From: UBA4459 sp963776205
GTDB lineage: Bacteria; Bacteroidota; Bacteroidia; Bacteroidales; F082
DNA length: 64,000 bases
Reading direction: 5' to 3'
Assembly (NCBI GenBank): GCA_963776205.1
Contig: CAVZLR010000002.1
Coordinates: 62,001 to 126,000 of the forward strand
A program made the translations under genes and the position numbers. The notes under the pieces are model-generated. The model was not told the origin of the DNA, searched no databases, and worked only from the letters and a program-made list of their open reading frames with translations. Shown piece by piece: positions 57,029-64,000 of the stretch (the stretch's first letter is position 1; each line of letters starts with the position of its first letter).

Positions 57029-58216
57029 ATGGCTAAAGAAAAATTCGAACGTTCCAAACCACACGTAAATATTGGAACTATTGGGCACGTTGACCATGGT
57101 AAAACTACATTGACTGCTGCCATCACAATTAACTTACAAGATAAAGGTTTGGCAGCATTCGCATCGTTTGATTCCATTGACAACGCTCCTGAAGAAAAAG
57201 AAAGAGGTATTACTATTAATACCGCTCATGTTGAATATGCAACAGAAAACCGTCACTACGCTCACGTTGACTGTCCAGGTCACGCTGACTACGTGAAGAA
57301 CATGGTTACTGGTGCTGCACAGATGGATGGTGCTATTCTTGTAGTTGCTGCTACTGATGGCCCTATGCCTCAAACTCGTGAGCACATCCTGCTTGCACGT
57401 CAGGTAGGTGTACCTAAACTTGTTGTTTTCATGAACAAAGTTGATATGGTAGATGATGAAGAGCTTCTTGAGCTCGTTGACATGGAAATCCGTGATCTTT
57501 TAACGTTCTACAAATTTGATGGTGATAACACACCTATTATACAAGGTTCAGCTCTTGGCGCTTTAAATAAAGAAGAAAAATGGGTTGAAAAAATCTGGGA
57601 ACTGATGGAAGCTTGTGATACCTGGATTCCACTTCCTGAGCGTGATCAAGACAAACCATTCTTAATGCCAGTTGAGGACGTTTTCTCAATTACAGGTCGC
57701 GGAACTGTTGCGACTGGTAGAATTGAAACTGGTATTATTCATACTGGCGACCCTGTTGACCTTATTGGTATGGGTGCTGAGAAATTGAAATCAGTAGTAA
57801 CCGGAGTTGAGATGTTTCGTAAGATTCTTGACCGCGGAGAAGCTGGAGACAATGCGGGTCTTTTATTAAGGGGTATTGACAAAGATGAAATTACTAGGGG
57901 TATGGTTATTGCAGCTCCAGGTAGTGTTACTCCTCATAAAAAGTTCAAGGCTGAGGTTTATATTTTGAAAAAAGAAGAGGGTGGTCGTCACACACCATTC
58001 CATAATAAATATCGTCCACAGTTCTATTTTAGAACAACAGACGTAACTGGTGAGATCATGCTTCCTGACGGAGTAGAAATGGTAATGCCTGGTGATAACT
58101 TAACAATCAATGTTGAATTGATCGAAAAGATCGCTATGGATAAAGGTTTACGTTTCGCTATCCGCGAAGGTGGACGTACCGTTGGTGCTGGTCAGGTAAC
58201 TGAAATCGAAGACTAG
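57029..58216 (+). CDS. tuf: Elongation factor Tu
   Basis: GTPase that delivers aminoacyl-tRNA to the ribosome. The 395-residue protein has the P-loop GHVDHGKTT (19-27), switch II DCPGHADYVKNM and NKVDMVDD; domains 2 and 3 follow and it ends GQVTEIED. Placed after four tRNAs and before tRNA-Trp and secE, the usual Bacteroidota order. A 28-bp perfect palindrome follows the stop. Confidence 0.98.
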   Translation: MAKEKFERSKPHVNIGTIGHVDHGKTTLTAAITINLQDKGLAAFASFDSIDNAPEEKERGITINTAHVEYATENRHYAHVDCPGHADYVKNMVTGAAQMDGAILVVAATDGPMPQTREHILLARQVGVPKLVVFMNKVDMVDDEELLELVDMEIRDLLTFYKFDGDNTPIIQGSALGALNKEEKWVEKIWELMEACDTWIPLPERDQDKPFLMPVEDVFSITGRGTVATGRIETGIIHTGDPVDLIGMGAEKLKSVVTGVEMFRKILDRGEAGDNAGLLLRGIDKDEITRGMVIAAPGSVTPHKKFKAEVYILKKEEGGRHTPFHNKYRPQFYFRTTDVTGEIMLPDGVEMVMPGDNLTINVELIEKIAMDKGLRFAIREGGRTVGAGQVTEIED

Positions 58217-58240
58217 TTAAAAAATAAAATTGGACGTTTA

Positions 58241-58268
58241 AGGTATTCCGGAATATTCCGGAATACCT
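58241..58268 (+). terminator. Perfect palindrome after tuf (terminator-like)
   Basis: A 28-bp perfect inverted repeat (starts AGGTATTCC, ends GGAATACCT) contains the shorter palindrome GGAATATTCC. Only three T follow, so it may be a weak terminator, a processing site or a protein-binding site. Confidence 0.5.
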
Positions 58269-58284
58269 TTGGCTTCTTAAATAT

Positions 58285-58357
58285 ACGGGTGTAGCTCAAT
58301 TGGTAGAGTAGTGGTCTCCAAAACCATTGGTTGTGGGTTCGATTCCTACCACCCGTG
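58285..58357 (+). tRNA. tRNA-Trp (CCA)
   Basis: ACGGGTG/CACCCGT acceptor, anticodon stem TGGT/ACCA with loop containing CCA, T arm GTGGGTTCGATTCCTAC. It lies 18 bp ahead of secE. Confidence 0.94.
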
Positions 58358-58375
58358 CAACATAAAAGATCTAAA

Positions 58376-58573
58376 ATGGCAAAGTTCAGTATTCTAAATT
58401 ATTTTAAAGAAAGTTATGATGAATGGATGCATAAAGTATCCTGGCCAACTTGGAGTGAGCTGCAGAATAGTGCAATTGTAGTATCCGTCGCTTCCCTTAT
58501 AATCGCAATTGTCGTTTATTTGATGGATATTTCATTTCAATCAATTCTTGAAAGATTTTACACATTGTTTTAA
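58376..58573 (+). CDS. secE: Preprotein translocase subunit SecE
   Basis: Small subunit of the SecYEG channel. From the ATG at 58376 it is 65 residues: KESYDEWMHKVSWPTWSELQ (the conserved amphipathic helix with W-P-T-W) and one membrane helix (about 30-52). The frame is open upstream into the tRNA, but this start fits the family. Confidence 0.95.
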   Translation: MAKFSILNYFKESYDEWMHKVSWPTWSELQNSAIVVSVASLIIAIVVYLMDISFQSILERFYTLF

Positions 58574-58651
58574 TCATTCAAGGACGTACTATTCGAATCA
58601 ATTATATATTTAAATAAATCTGTTTTAACTAATCACAATCACCTGCACGAA

Positions 58652-59197
58652 ATGAGCGAGCAATCAGCTAAAAAGTGGTACGTAGTACGTGCGATAAGTG
58701 GTAAAGAGAAAAAGGTAAAGGAATATCTTGAAAGTGAGATTAAACGCTTACAAATTCAAGAATTTATTTCACAAGTCCTTATTCCTACTGAGAAGGTATA
58801 CCAAATTCGCAAAGGGAAGAAAATAAGTAAAGAAAGAAATTATTTTCCCGGTTACGTGCTTATTGAAGCTGATCTATCAGGAGAAATTCCACACATCATT
58901 AAGAATATTCCTAATGTAATGGGATTTTTGGGTACAAAAGGAGAACCAGAACCAATCAGGGAGTCAGAGGTCAAACGAATCTTAGGAAAAGTTGACGAAC
59001 TGGCAGAACAAGGGGAAGAAGTCAATGTTCCATATATCGTTGGAGAAACCGTTACAGTTATTGATGGTCCTTTCAACAGTTTCAGTGGAATTATTGAAGA
59101 GATCAATGAAGAAAAGAAGAGATTGAAGGTAATGGTAAAAATATTTGGAAGGAAGACCCCTCTTGAACTCAGTTTTATGCAAGTTGAAAAGGAATAG
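58652..59197 (+). CDS. nusG: Transcription antitermination factor NusG
   Basis: Binds RNA polymerase and couples it to ribosomes or Rho. The 181-residue protein has the NGN domain (KKWYVVRAISGKEKKVKEYL, FPGYVLIEAD) and a KOW domain (GETVTVIDGPFNSFSGIIEE). It follows secE as usual. Confidence 0.96.
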   Translation: MSEQSAKKWYVVRAISGKEKKVKEYLESEIKRLQIQEFISQVLIPTEKVYQIRKGKKISKERNYFPGYVLIEADLSGEIPHIIKNIPNVMGFLGTKGEPEPIRESEVKRILGKVDELAEQGEEVNVPYIVGETVTVIDGPFNSFSGIIEEINEEKKRLKVMVKIFGRKTPLELSFMQVEKE

Positions 59198-59229
59198 TTA
59201 AAACGTAAATTTTAAACATTAGGTTTAAA

Positions 59230-59676
59230 ATGGCAAAAGAAATAAGTGGATTAATAAAATTACAGATTCGGGGAGGAGCCGCAAACCCTTCACCACCCGT
59301 TGGGCCTGCATTAGGTGCTAAAGGTGTGAATATCATGGAGTTCTGTAAACAGTTCAATGCGCGTACTCAGGATCAGGCCGGTAAGGTTATTCCTGTTATC
59401 ATTACTGTTTATAAAGACAAGTCCTTTGATTTCATTATCAAATCACCCCCGGTTGCTGTTCAAATAAAAGAAGCTGCTAAGCTTAAGTCTGGTTCTGCTG
59501 AATCAAACAGAATTAAAGTAGCTACCATTACCTGGGATCAGGTAAAGGATATTGCTGAAGCAAAAATGAAAGACTTAAACGCTTTCACTGTTGAATCAGC
59601 TATGCGAATGGTTGCCGGTACTGCAAGAAGCATGGGCGTGAAGATTAAAGGTAAATTTCCCGCAGAAATCAATTAA
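59230..59676 (+). CDS. rplK: 50S ribosomal protein L11
   Basis: Part of the L7/L12 stalk base, 148 residues, with the conserved LQIRGGAANPSPPVGPALG and MEFCKQFNARTQ, and a C-terminal RNA-binding domain ending MGVKIKG. First of rplKAJL. Confidence 0.97.
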   Translation: MAKEISGLIKLQIRGGAANPSPPVGPALGAKGVNIMEFCKQFNARTQDQAGKVIPVIITVYKDKSFDFIIKSPPVAVQIKEAAKLKSGSAESNRIKVATITWDQVKDIAEAKMKDLNAFTVESAMRMVAGTARSMGVKIKGKFPAEIN

Positions 59677-59706
59677 TTGACGAAATCTGTTAACTAGGAG
59701 AAGAAT

Positions 59707-60405
59707 ATGGCAAAAATGACAAAAAAACACAAAGAAGCTGTAGCCAAATTCGAAAAAGAAAAACTTTACTCCTTGACAGAAGCTGTTGAGTTGGTAAAGA
59801 ATATTTCTTATACTAAATTCGATGCTTCAGTTGATTTAAATATCAGATTGGGTGTAGATCCCCGAAAAGCTAACCAAATGGTTAGAGGATCTGTTACCTT
59901 ACCTCACGGTACAGGTAAAGATATCAGGGTTCTGGTTTTATGTTCACCCGATAAGGAGGAAGAAGCTAAAGCTGCAGGTGCTGATCATGTTGGACTGGAT
60001 GATTTCGTTGAGAAGATCAAAAATGGTTGGACTGATGTTGATGTAGTTATTACTACACCTAATGTTATGCCTAAAGTTGGTGCACTTGGACGTATTTTAG
60101 GACCAAGAGGCTTAATGCCTAACCCAAAAACAGGTACTGTTACTATGGAGGTTGGAAAAGCTGTTGAAGCTGCAAAATCCGGTAAAATTGATTTTAAAGT
60201 TGATAAATATGGTATCATCCATTCAGCGGTGGCCAAACTCAGCTTCGACAATCAAAAAATTATCGATAATGCGTTTGAATTACTGAATACGGTTATTAGA
60301 ATGAAGCCAGCATCTGCCAAGGGTACATACGTTAAAAGCATCTATTTGTCCAGTACCATGAGCCCTGGAGTTCAAGTTGATCAAAAATCGATTACTACTG
60401 CTTAA
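59707..60405 (+). CDS. rplA: 50S ribosomal protein L1
   Basis: The L1 stalk protein, which also represses its operon in many bacteria; 232 residues, with VDLNIRLGVDPRKANQMVRG, LGRILGPRGLMPNPKTGTV and KPASAKGTYVKS. An AGGAGAAG sequence precedes its start. Confidence 0.97.
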   Translation: MAKMTKKHKEAVAKFEKEKLYSLTEAVELVKNISYTKFDASVDLNIRLGVDPRKANQMVRGSVTLPHGTGKDIRVLVLCSPDKEEEAKAAGADHVGLDDFVEKIKNGWTDVDVVITTPNVMPKVGALGRILGPRGLMPNPKTGTVTMEVGKAVEAAKSGKIDFKVDKYGIIHSAVAKLSFDNQKIIDNAFELLNTVIRMKPASAKGTYVKSIYLSSTMSPGVQVDQKSITTA

Positions 60406-60425
60406 TGTTAAAAGATTAAATTGTT

Positions 60426-60947
60426 ATGAGAAAAGAAAATAAAAAAATACTCATCGAGGATTTAACACAGCAGTTAACCGATAACAACAATTTTTATCTT
60501 GCTGACATCTCTGATCTTAATGCTCAGGATACAAGCGATTTAAGAAGGCTATGTTTCAAATATGGAATTAGAATGCAGGTGGTTAAAAACACCCTTTTGA
60601 AAAAAGCCATGGATAATGTTGAAAAAGATCTCGAAGAGCTATACAGTGCATTAAAAGGAAACACATCCATCATGTTTGCAGAAGCCGGTAACGGACCAGC
60701 AAAGATGATCAAAGAGTTTAGAAATAAATCAGAGCGCCCGATTTTAAAGGCTGCTTATATTGAGGAAATGACCTATATTGGTGATGAACAACTTGATTTT
60801 CTTGTCGCTATTAAATCGAAAGATGAACTTATCGGCGATATTATTTCGTTACTTCAATCACCAGTTAAAAATGTTGTTTCTGCACTTCAATCAGGAGGTG
60901 CTACACTCTCTGGTGTTCTTGAAACTTTATCGCAAAAAAGTGAATAA
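60426..60947 (+). CDS. rplJ: 50S ribosomal protein L10
   Basis: Anchors L7/L12 dimers to the ribosome, 173 residues, with DLNAQDTSDLRRLCFKYGI, VVKNTLLKKAM and GNTSIMFAE. Helix 8 near the C-terminus binds L12. Confidence 0.96.
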   Translation: MRKENKKILIEDLTQQLTDNNNFYLADISDLNAQDTSDLRRLCFKYGIRMQVVKNTLLKKAMDNVEKDLEELYSALKGNTSIMFAEAGNGPAKMIKEFRNKSERPILKAAYIEEMTYIGDEQLDFLVAIKSKDELIGDIISLLQSPVKNVVSALQSGGATLSGVLETLSQKSE

Positions 60948-61002
60948 AGTATACAATTTTTAAAAATTAGAATCATTACAAACTATTAAAAACGATATTA
61001 AA

Positions 61003-61377
61003 ATGGCAGATTTAAAAGCATTTGCAGAACAATTAGTTAACTTGACTGTTAAAGAAGTTAACGAACTTGCTGGCATCTTAAAAGAAGAATATGGTATTGA
61101 ACCAGCTGCTGCTGCAGTAGCAGTTGCTGCACCTGGTGCAGCTGCTGAAGCTACTACTGAAGCTCAGTCATCATTTGATGTAATACTGACATCAGCTGGT
61201 CAATCTAAATTAGCAGTTGTTAAATTGGTAAAAGAATTAACCAGTTTAGGACTTAAAGAAGCAAAAGAATTAGTTGATTCTGCTCCAAAAGCTATAAAAG
61301 AAGGCGTTTCTAAAGACGAAGCCGATGCCTTAGAAGCACAGCTTAAAGAAGCTGGCGCTGAAGTAGAGGTTAAGTAA
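61003..61377 (+). CDS. rplL: 50S ribosomal protein L7/L12
   Basis: Stalk protein that recruits translation factors, 124 residues: N-terminal dimerisation part (LAGILKEEYGIEP), Ala-rich hinge and C-terminal domain (KLAVVKLVKELTSLGLKEA, KELVDSAPKAIKEGVSK). Confidence 0.97.
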   Translation: MADLKAFAEQLVNLTVKEVNELAGILKEEYGIEPAAAAVAVAAPGAAAEATTEAQSSFDVILTSAGQSKLAVVKLVKELTSLGLKEAKELVDSAPKAIKEGVSKDEADALEAQLKEAGAEVEVK

Positions 61378-61396
61378 TTATTTACAACCTAAAGTT

Positions 61397-61436
61397 GCAA
61401 CCTCTATTCCTATTTAAAATATGGAGTAGGGGTTGC
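61397..61436 (+). terminator. Hairpin between rplL and rpoB (attenuator-like)
   Basis: GCAACCTCTATTCC and GGAGTAGGGGTTGC form a 14-bp stem with two or three G-T pairs. No T run follows, so it could be a partial terminator or an RNA-processing site, as in rplL-rpoB spacers of other bacteria. Confidence 0.6.
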
Positions 61437-61517
61437 ACCTATATGTTCTTATACATTATTCTTTCTATTTTTCTGGATTTTAAAACCAGAATATTTTAAA
61501 CTTTAAAACTATTCGCC

Positions 61518-64000
61518 TTGGCTGAAATTAAAACCGAAAGAATCAGTTTCGCATCAACAAAGAATCAGTTACCTTATCCAGACTTTTTGGATATCCAACT
61601 CAAATCATTTCAGGACTTTTTTCAACTTGAAACAAACCCTGAAAACAGAAAAAATGAAGGGCTTTTCAGAGTATTTGCTGAAAATTTTCCAATAACGGAC
61701 GCAAGAAATAATTTTGTCCTCGAATTTTTAGATTATTTCGTTGATCCTCCTCGTTACTCAATTGAAGAGACACTTGAACGCGGATTAACTTACAGCGTGC
61801 CTCTTAAAGCTAAATTAAAACTTTATTGTACCGATCCTGACCATGAAGATTTTGAAACCATCGTTCAGGATGTGTACCTGGGTATGATCCCTTATATGAC
61901 ACCCAGAGGTACCTTTGTCGTAAATGGTGCCGAACGTGTTGTTGTATCGCAATTACATAGATCGCCCGGTGTATTTTTCGGACATCACAGGCATGCCAAT
62001 GGTACACAATTGTATTCAGCAAGAATTATTCCGTTTAAAGGTTCCTGGATGGAATTTTCAACGGATATCAATAACGTGATGTACGCGTATATAGACAGGA
62101 AAAAGAAAATGCCTGTTACAACACTTTTACGAGCCATCGGCTACGAAAGTGATAAAGATATTTTAGAAATCTTCGACCTGGCTGAGGAAGTTAAAGTGAA
62201 CAAGGCCAGCTTGAAACGTGTATTGGGACGCAAATTAGCCGCCCGTGTAGTTCGTTCTTGGTTTGAAGATTTTGTTGATGAAGACACAGGTGAAGTTGTT
62301 ACCATTGAGCGTAATGATGTTATAATAGAACGTGAGACCATTCTTGGAAAAGAGCATATAGATCAGATTATTGATGCCGGTGTAAAAACCGTATTGCTTC
62401 ATAAAGATGATCCTAACCTGGCTGATTACTCTATTATTTTCAATACGCTTCAGAAGGATACAACCAACTCTGAAAAAGAAGCTGTAGAGTATATTTATTT
62501 CCAGTTAAGAAATGCACTTCCTCCGGATGAGGAAACTGCCAGGGGAATTTTTGAGAAACTTTTCTTTTCAGATAAAAGATACGACCTTGGTGAAGTTGGA
62601 AGATACCGGATCAATAAGAAATTAAACCTGGATACATCTTCGGATGTAAGGGTGCTTACCAAAGAAGACATAATACTTATTATTCATCACTTGATCAAAC
62701 TTGTAAATAACAAGACAATTGTTGATGATATTGACCACTTAAGTAACAGGAGGGTGCGAACTGTTGGTGAGCAGTTATACAATCAATTTGGCGTGGGACT
62801 TGCACGTATGGCTCGTACCATTCGCGAAAGAATGAATGTAAGGGATAACGAGGTATTTACACCTATGGATCTGATCAATGCTAAAACATTGTCATCTGTT
62901 ATTAACTCCTTCTTTGGTACTAACCAGCTATCTCAATTCATGGATCAAACCAATCCATTGGCAGAGTTAACACATAAAAGACGTATTTCAGCATTGGGAC
63001 CAGGAGGACTTTCAAGGGAAAGAGCTGGATTTGAAGTGCGCGACGTTCACTATACCCACTATGGAAGGTTATGTACCATTGAAACTCCTGAAGGACCAAA
63101 TATTGGTTTGATATCATCACTTTGTGTTTATGCTAAAATTGACAAATTAGGATTTATTGAAACGCCATATAGGGTTGTTGAAGAAGGTAAGATCAATTAT
63201 AAAGTTGATCCGATTTTCCTGAGCGCAGAAGAAGAAGAAGACAAAATTATTGCTCAAGCCAATACAGTAGTTGATGATAAGGGGCAGTTTGTTAACGAAA
63301 AAGTGAAGGTTCGTTACTTGGCTGATTATCCCATAACACCACGCGAAGAAGTAGCTTTAATTGACATTGCGCCAAATCAGATTGCATCTATCGCTGCATC
63401 ATTGATTCCATTCCTGGAGCATGATGATGCCAACCGTGCTTTGATGGGATCAAACATGATGCGACAGGCTGTACCATTATTAAATGCAGAGGCTCCGCTT
63501 GTTGGTACTGGTATTGAATCAAATGTAGCTATCGACTCAAGAGTATTACTTTCTTCTGAAGGCGAAGGTGTTATTGAATATGTTGATTCCAATAAGATCA
63601 CCATCAGGTACAATAGAAGTGAAATGGAAACGCTGGTAAGTTTTGAAAATGATGTTAAGGATTATTACCTGACTAAGTTTAAAAGAACCAACCAGAATAC
63701 ATCTATCAATCTGCGCCCAATTGTTAAAAAAGGGGATAAGGTAACAAGAGGACAGGTGCTTTGTGAGGGATATGCAACCAAAAATGGGGAATTGGCACTT
63801 GGAAGGAACTTAATGGTAGCTTTCATGCCATGGAAAGGATATAACTTTGAGGATGCCATTGTTATTTCAGAAAAAATAGTAAAAGAAGACCTGTTTACTT
63901 CGGTACACATCGAAGAATTCACATTGGAAGTAAGAGATACCAAAAGGGGTATCGAAGAACTTACCAATGATATTCCCAATGTTAGTGCAGAAGCAACCAA
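61518..64000 (+). CDS. rpoB: RNA polymerase beta subunit (partial, 5' part)
   Basis: The window ends inside this gene; 827 codons are present and the frame stays open. It starts with TTG at 61518 (LAEIKTERISFASTKNQLPY), there being no ATG nearby in frame. Signatures: PYMTPRGTFVVNGAERVVVS, QLSQFMDQTNPLAELTHKRR (rifampicin-pocket region) with RISALGPGGLSRERAGFEVR following, ETPEGPNIGLI and PWKGYNFEDAI. No frame break is seen in this stretch. It follows rplL after 140 bp. Confidence 0.97.
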   Translation, partial: MAEIKTERISFASTKNQLPYPDFLDIQLKSFQDFFQLETNPENRKNEGLFRVFAENFPITDARNNFVLEFLDYFVDPPRYSIEETLERGLTYSVPLKAKLKLYCTDPDHEDFETIVQDVYLGMIPYMTPRGTFVVNGAERVVVSQLHRSPGVFFGHHRHANGTQLYSARIIPFKGSWMEFSTDINNVMYAYIDRKKKMPVTTLLRAIGYESDKDILEIFDLAEEVKVNKASLKRVLGRKLAARVVRSWFEDFVDEDTGEVVTIERNDVIIERETILGKEHIDQIIDAGVKTVLLHKDDPNLADYSIIFNTLQKDTTNSEKEAVEYIYFQLRNALPPDEETARGIFEKLFFSDKRYDLGEVGRYRINKKLNLDTSSDVRVLTKEDIILIIHHLIKLVNNKTIVDDIDHLSNRRVRTVGEQLYNQFGVGLARMARTIRERMNVRDNEVFTPMDLINAKTLSSVINSFFGTNQLSQFMDQTNPLAELTHKRRISALGPGGLSRERAGFEVRDVHYTHYGRLCTIETPEGPNIGLISSLCVYAKIDKLGFIETPYRVVEEGKINYKVDPIFLSAEEEEDKIIAQANTVVDDKGQFVNEKVKVRYLADYPITPREEVALIDIAPNQIASIAASLIPFLEHDDANRALMGSNMMRQAVPLLNAEAPLVGTGIESNVAIDSRVLLSSEGEGVIEYVDSNKITIRYNRSEMETLVSFENDVKDYYLTKFKRTNQNTSINLRPIVKKGDKVTRGQVLCEGYATKNGELALGRNLMVAFMPWKGYNFEDAIVISEKIVKEDLFTSVHIEEFTLEVRDTKRGIEELTNDIPNVSAEAT

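Overview
The window comes from the chromosome of a member of the Bacteroidota, probably class Bacteroidia. The evidence is low GC, Bacteroidota-type promoters (TTTG, about 20 nt, TAnnTTTG) with few Shine-Dalgarno sites, TonB-dependent receptors with carboxypeptidase-regulatory domains, a type IX secretion (T9SS) type B sorted PKD protein next to a PorP/SprF protein, DUF349 and AsmA-like proteins, and the order rpsU-xer-hpf-tRNAs-tuf-tRNA-Trp-secE-nusG-rplKAJL-rpoB. Many reading frames are broken by single-base shifts while the encoded protein stays recognisable in the next frame. This is densest at 31.1-38.4 kb and looks more like uncorrected long-read or low-coverage assembly error than true decay.

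Layout. 0-4.2 kb: PiT phosphate transporter with PhoU-like tail, MATE transporter, TatA and RNase P RNA. 4.4-12 kb: large periplasmic TPR protein with an outer-membrane barrel partner, a PgpH-type HD phosphodiesterase and an SH3-NlpC/P60 endopeptidase. 12.1-20.4 kb: an FMN riboswitch followed by two paralogous TonB-dependent receptors, an NPP-type nucleotide pyrophosphatase lipoprotein and a PhoD-type phosphatase. I read this as a flavin scavenging locus: FAD to FMN to riboflavin at the cell surface, with TonB-driven uptake. 20.4-31 kb: housekeeping and envelope genes (AsmA-like, aroC, DUF349, patatin-BamA, a methionine gamma-lyase-like enzyme, a rubrerythrin-like protein). 31.1-38.4 kb: AmgK-RapZ fusion, MurU, AddB-like nuclease, Nramp transporter and an EEP-family nuclease, all frame-broken.

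38.6-44.2 kb is the second unusual locus. It holds an ECF sigma factor, a membrane TPR protein (possible anti-sigma factor), a membrane TPR-CHAT caspase-like protease, and a small secreted protein made of six nearly identical 21-residue repeats. The repeats differ only by synonymous changes. The sigma gene and the repeat-protein gene share a bipartite upstream motif with identical 14-nt spacing, which suggests one autoregulated sigma regulon.

44.3-52.4 kb: thioredoxin-like secreted protein, a 17-PKD-domain T9SS cargo, PorP/SprF and a small secreted protein. 52.4-64 kb: tRNA-Val, dipeptidyl peptidase IV, rpsU, xer recombinase, hpf, four tRNAs, tuf, tRNA-Trp, secE, nusG, rplK, rplA, rplJ, rplL and the start of rpoB. 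No CRISPR array, insertion sequence or prophage was seen.
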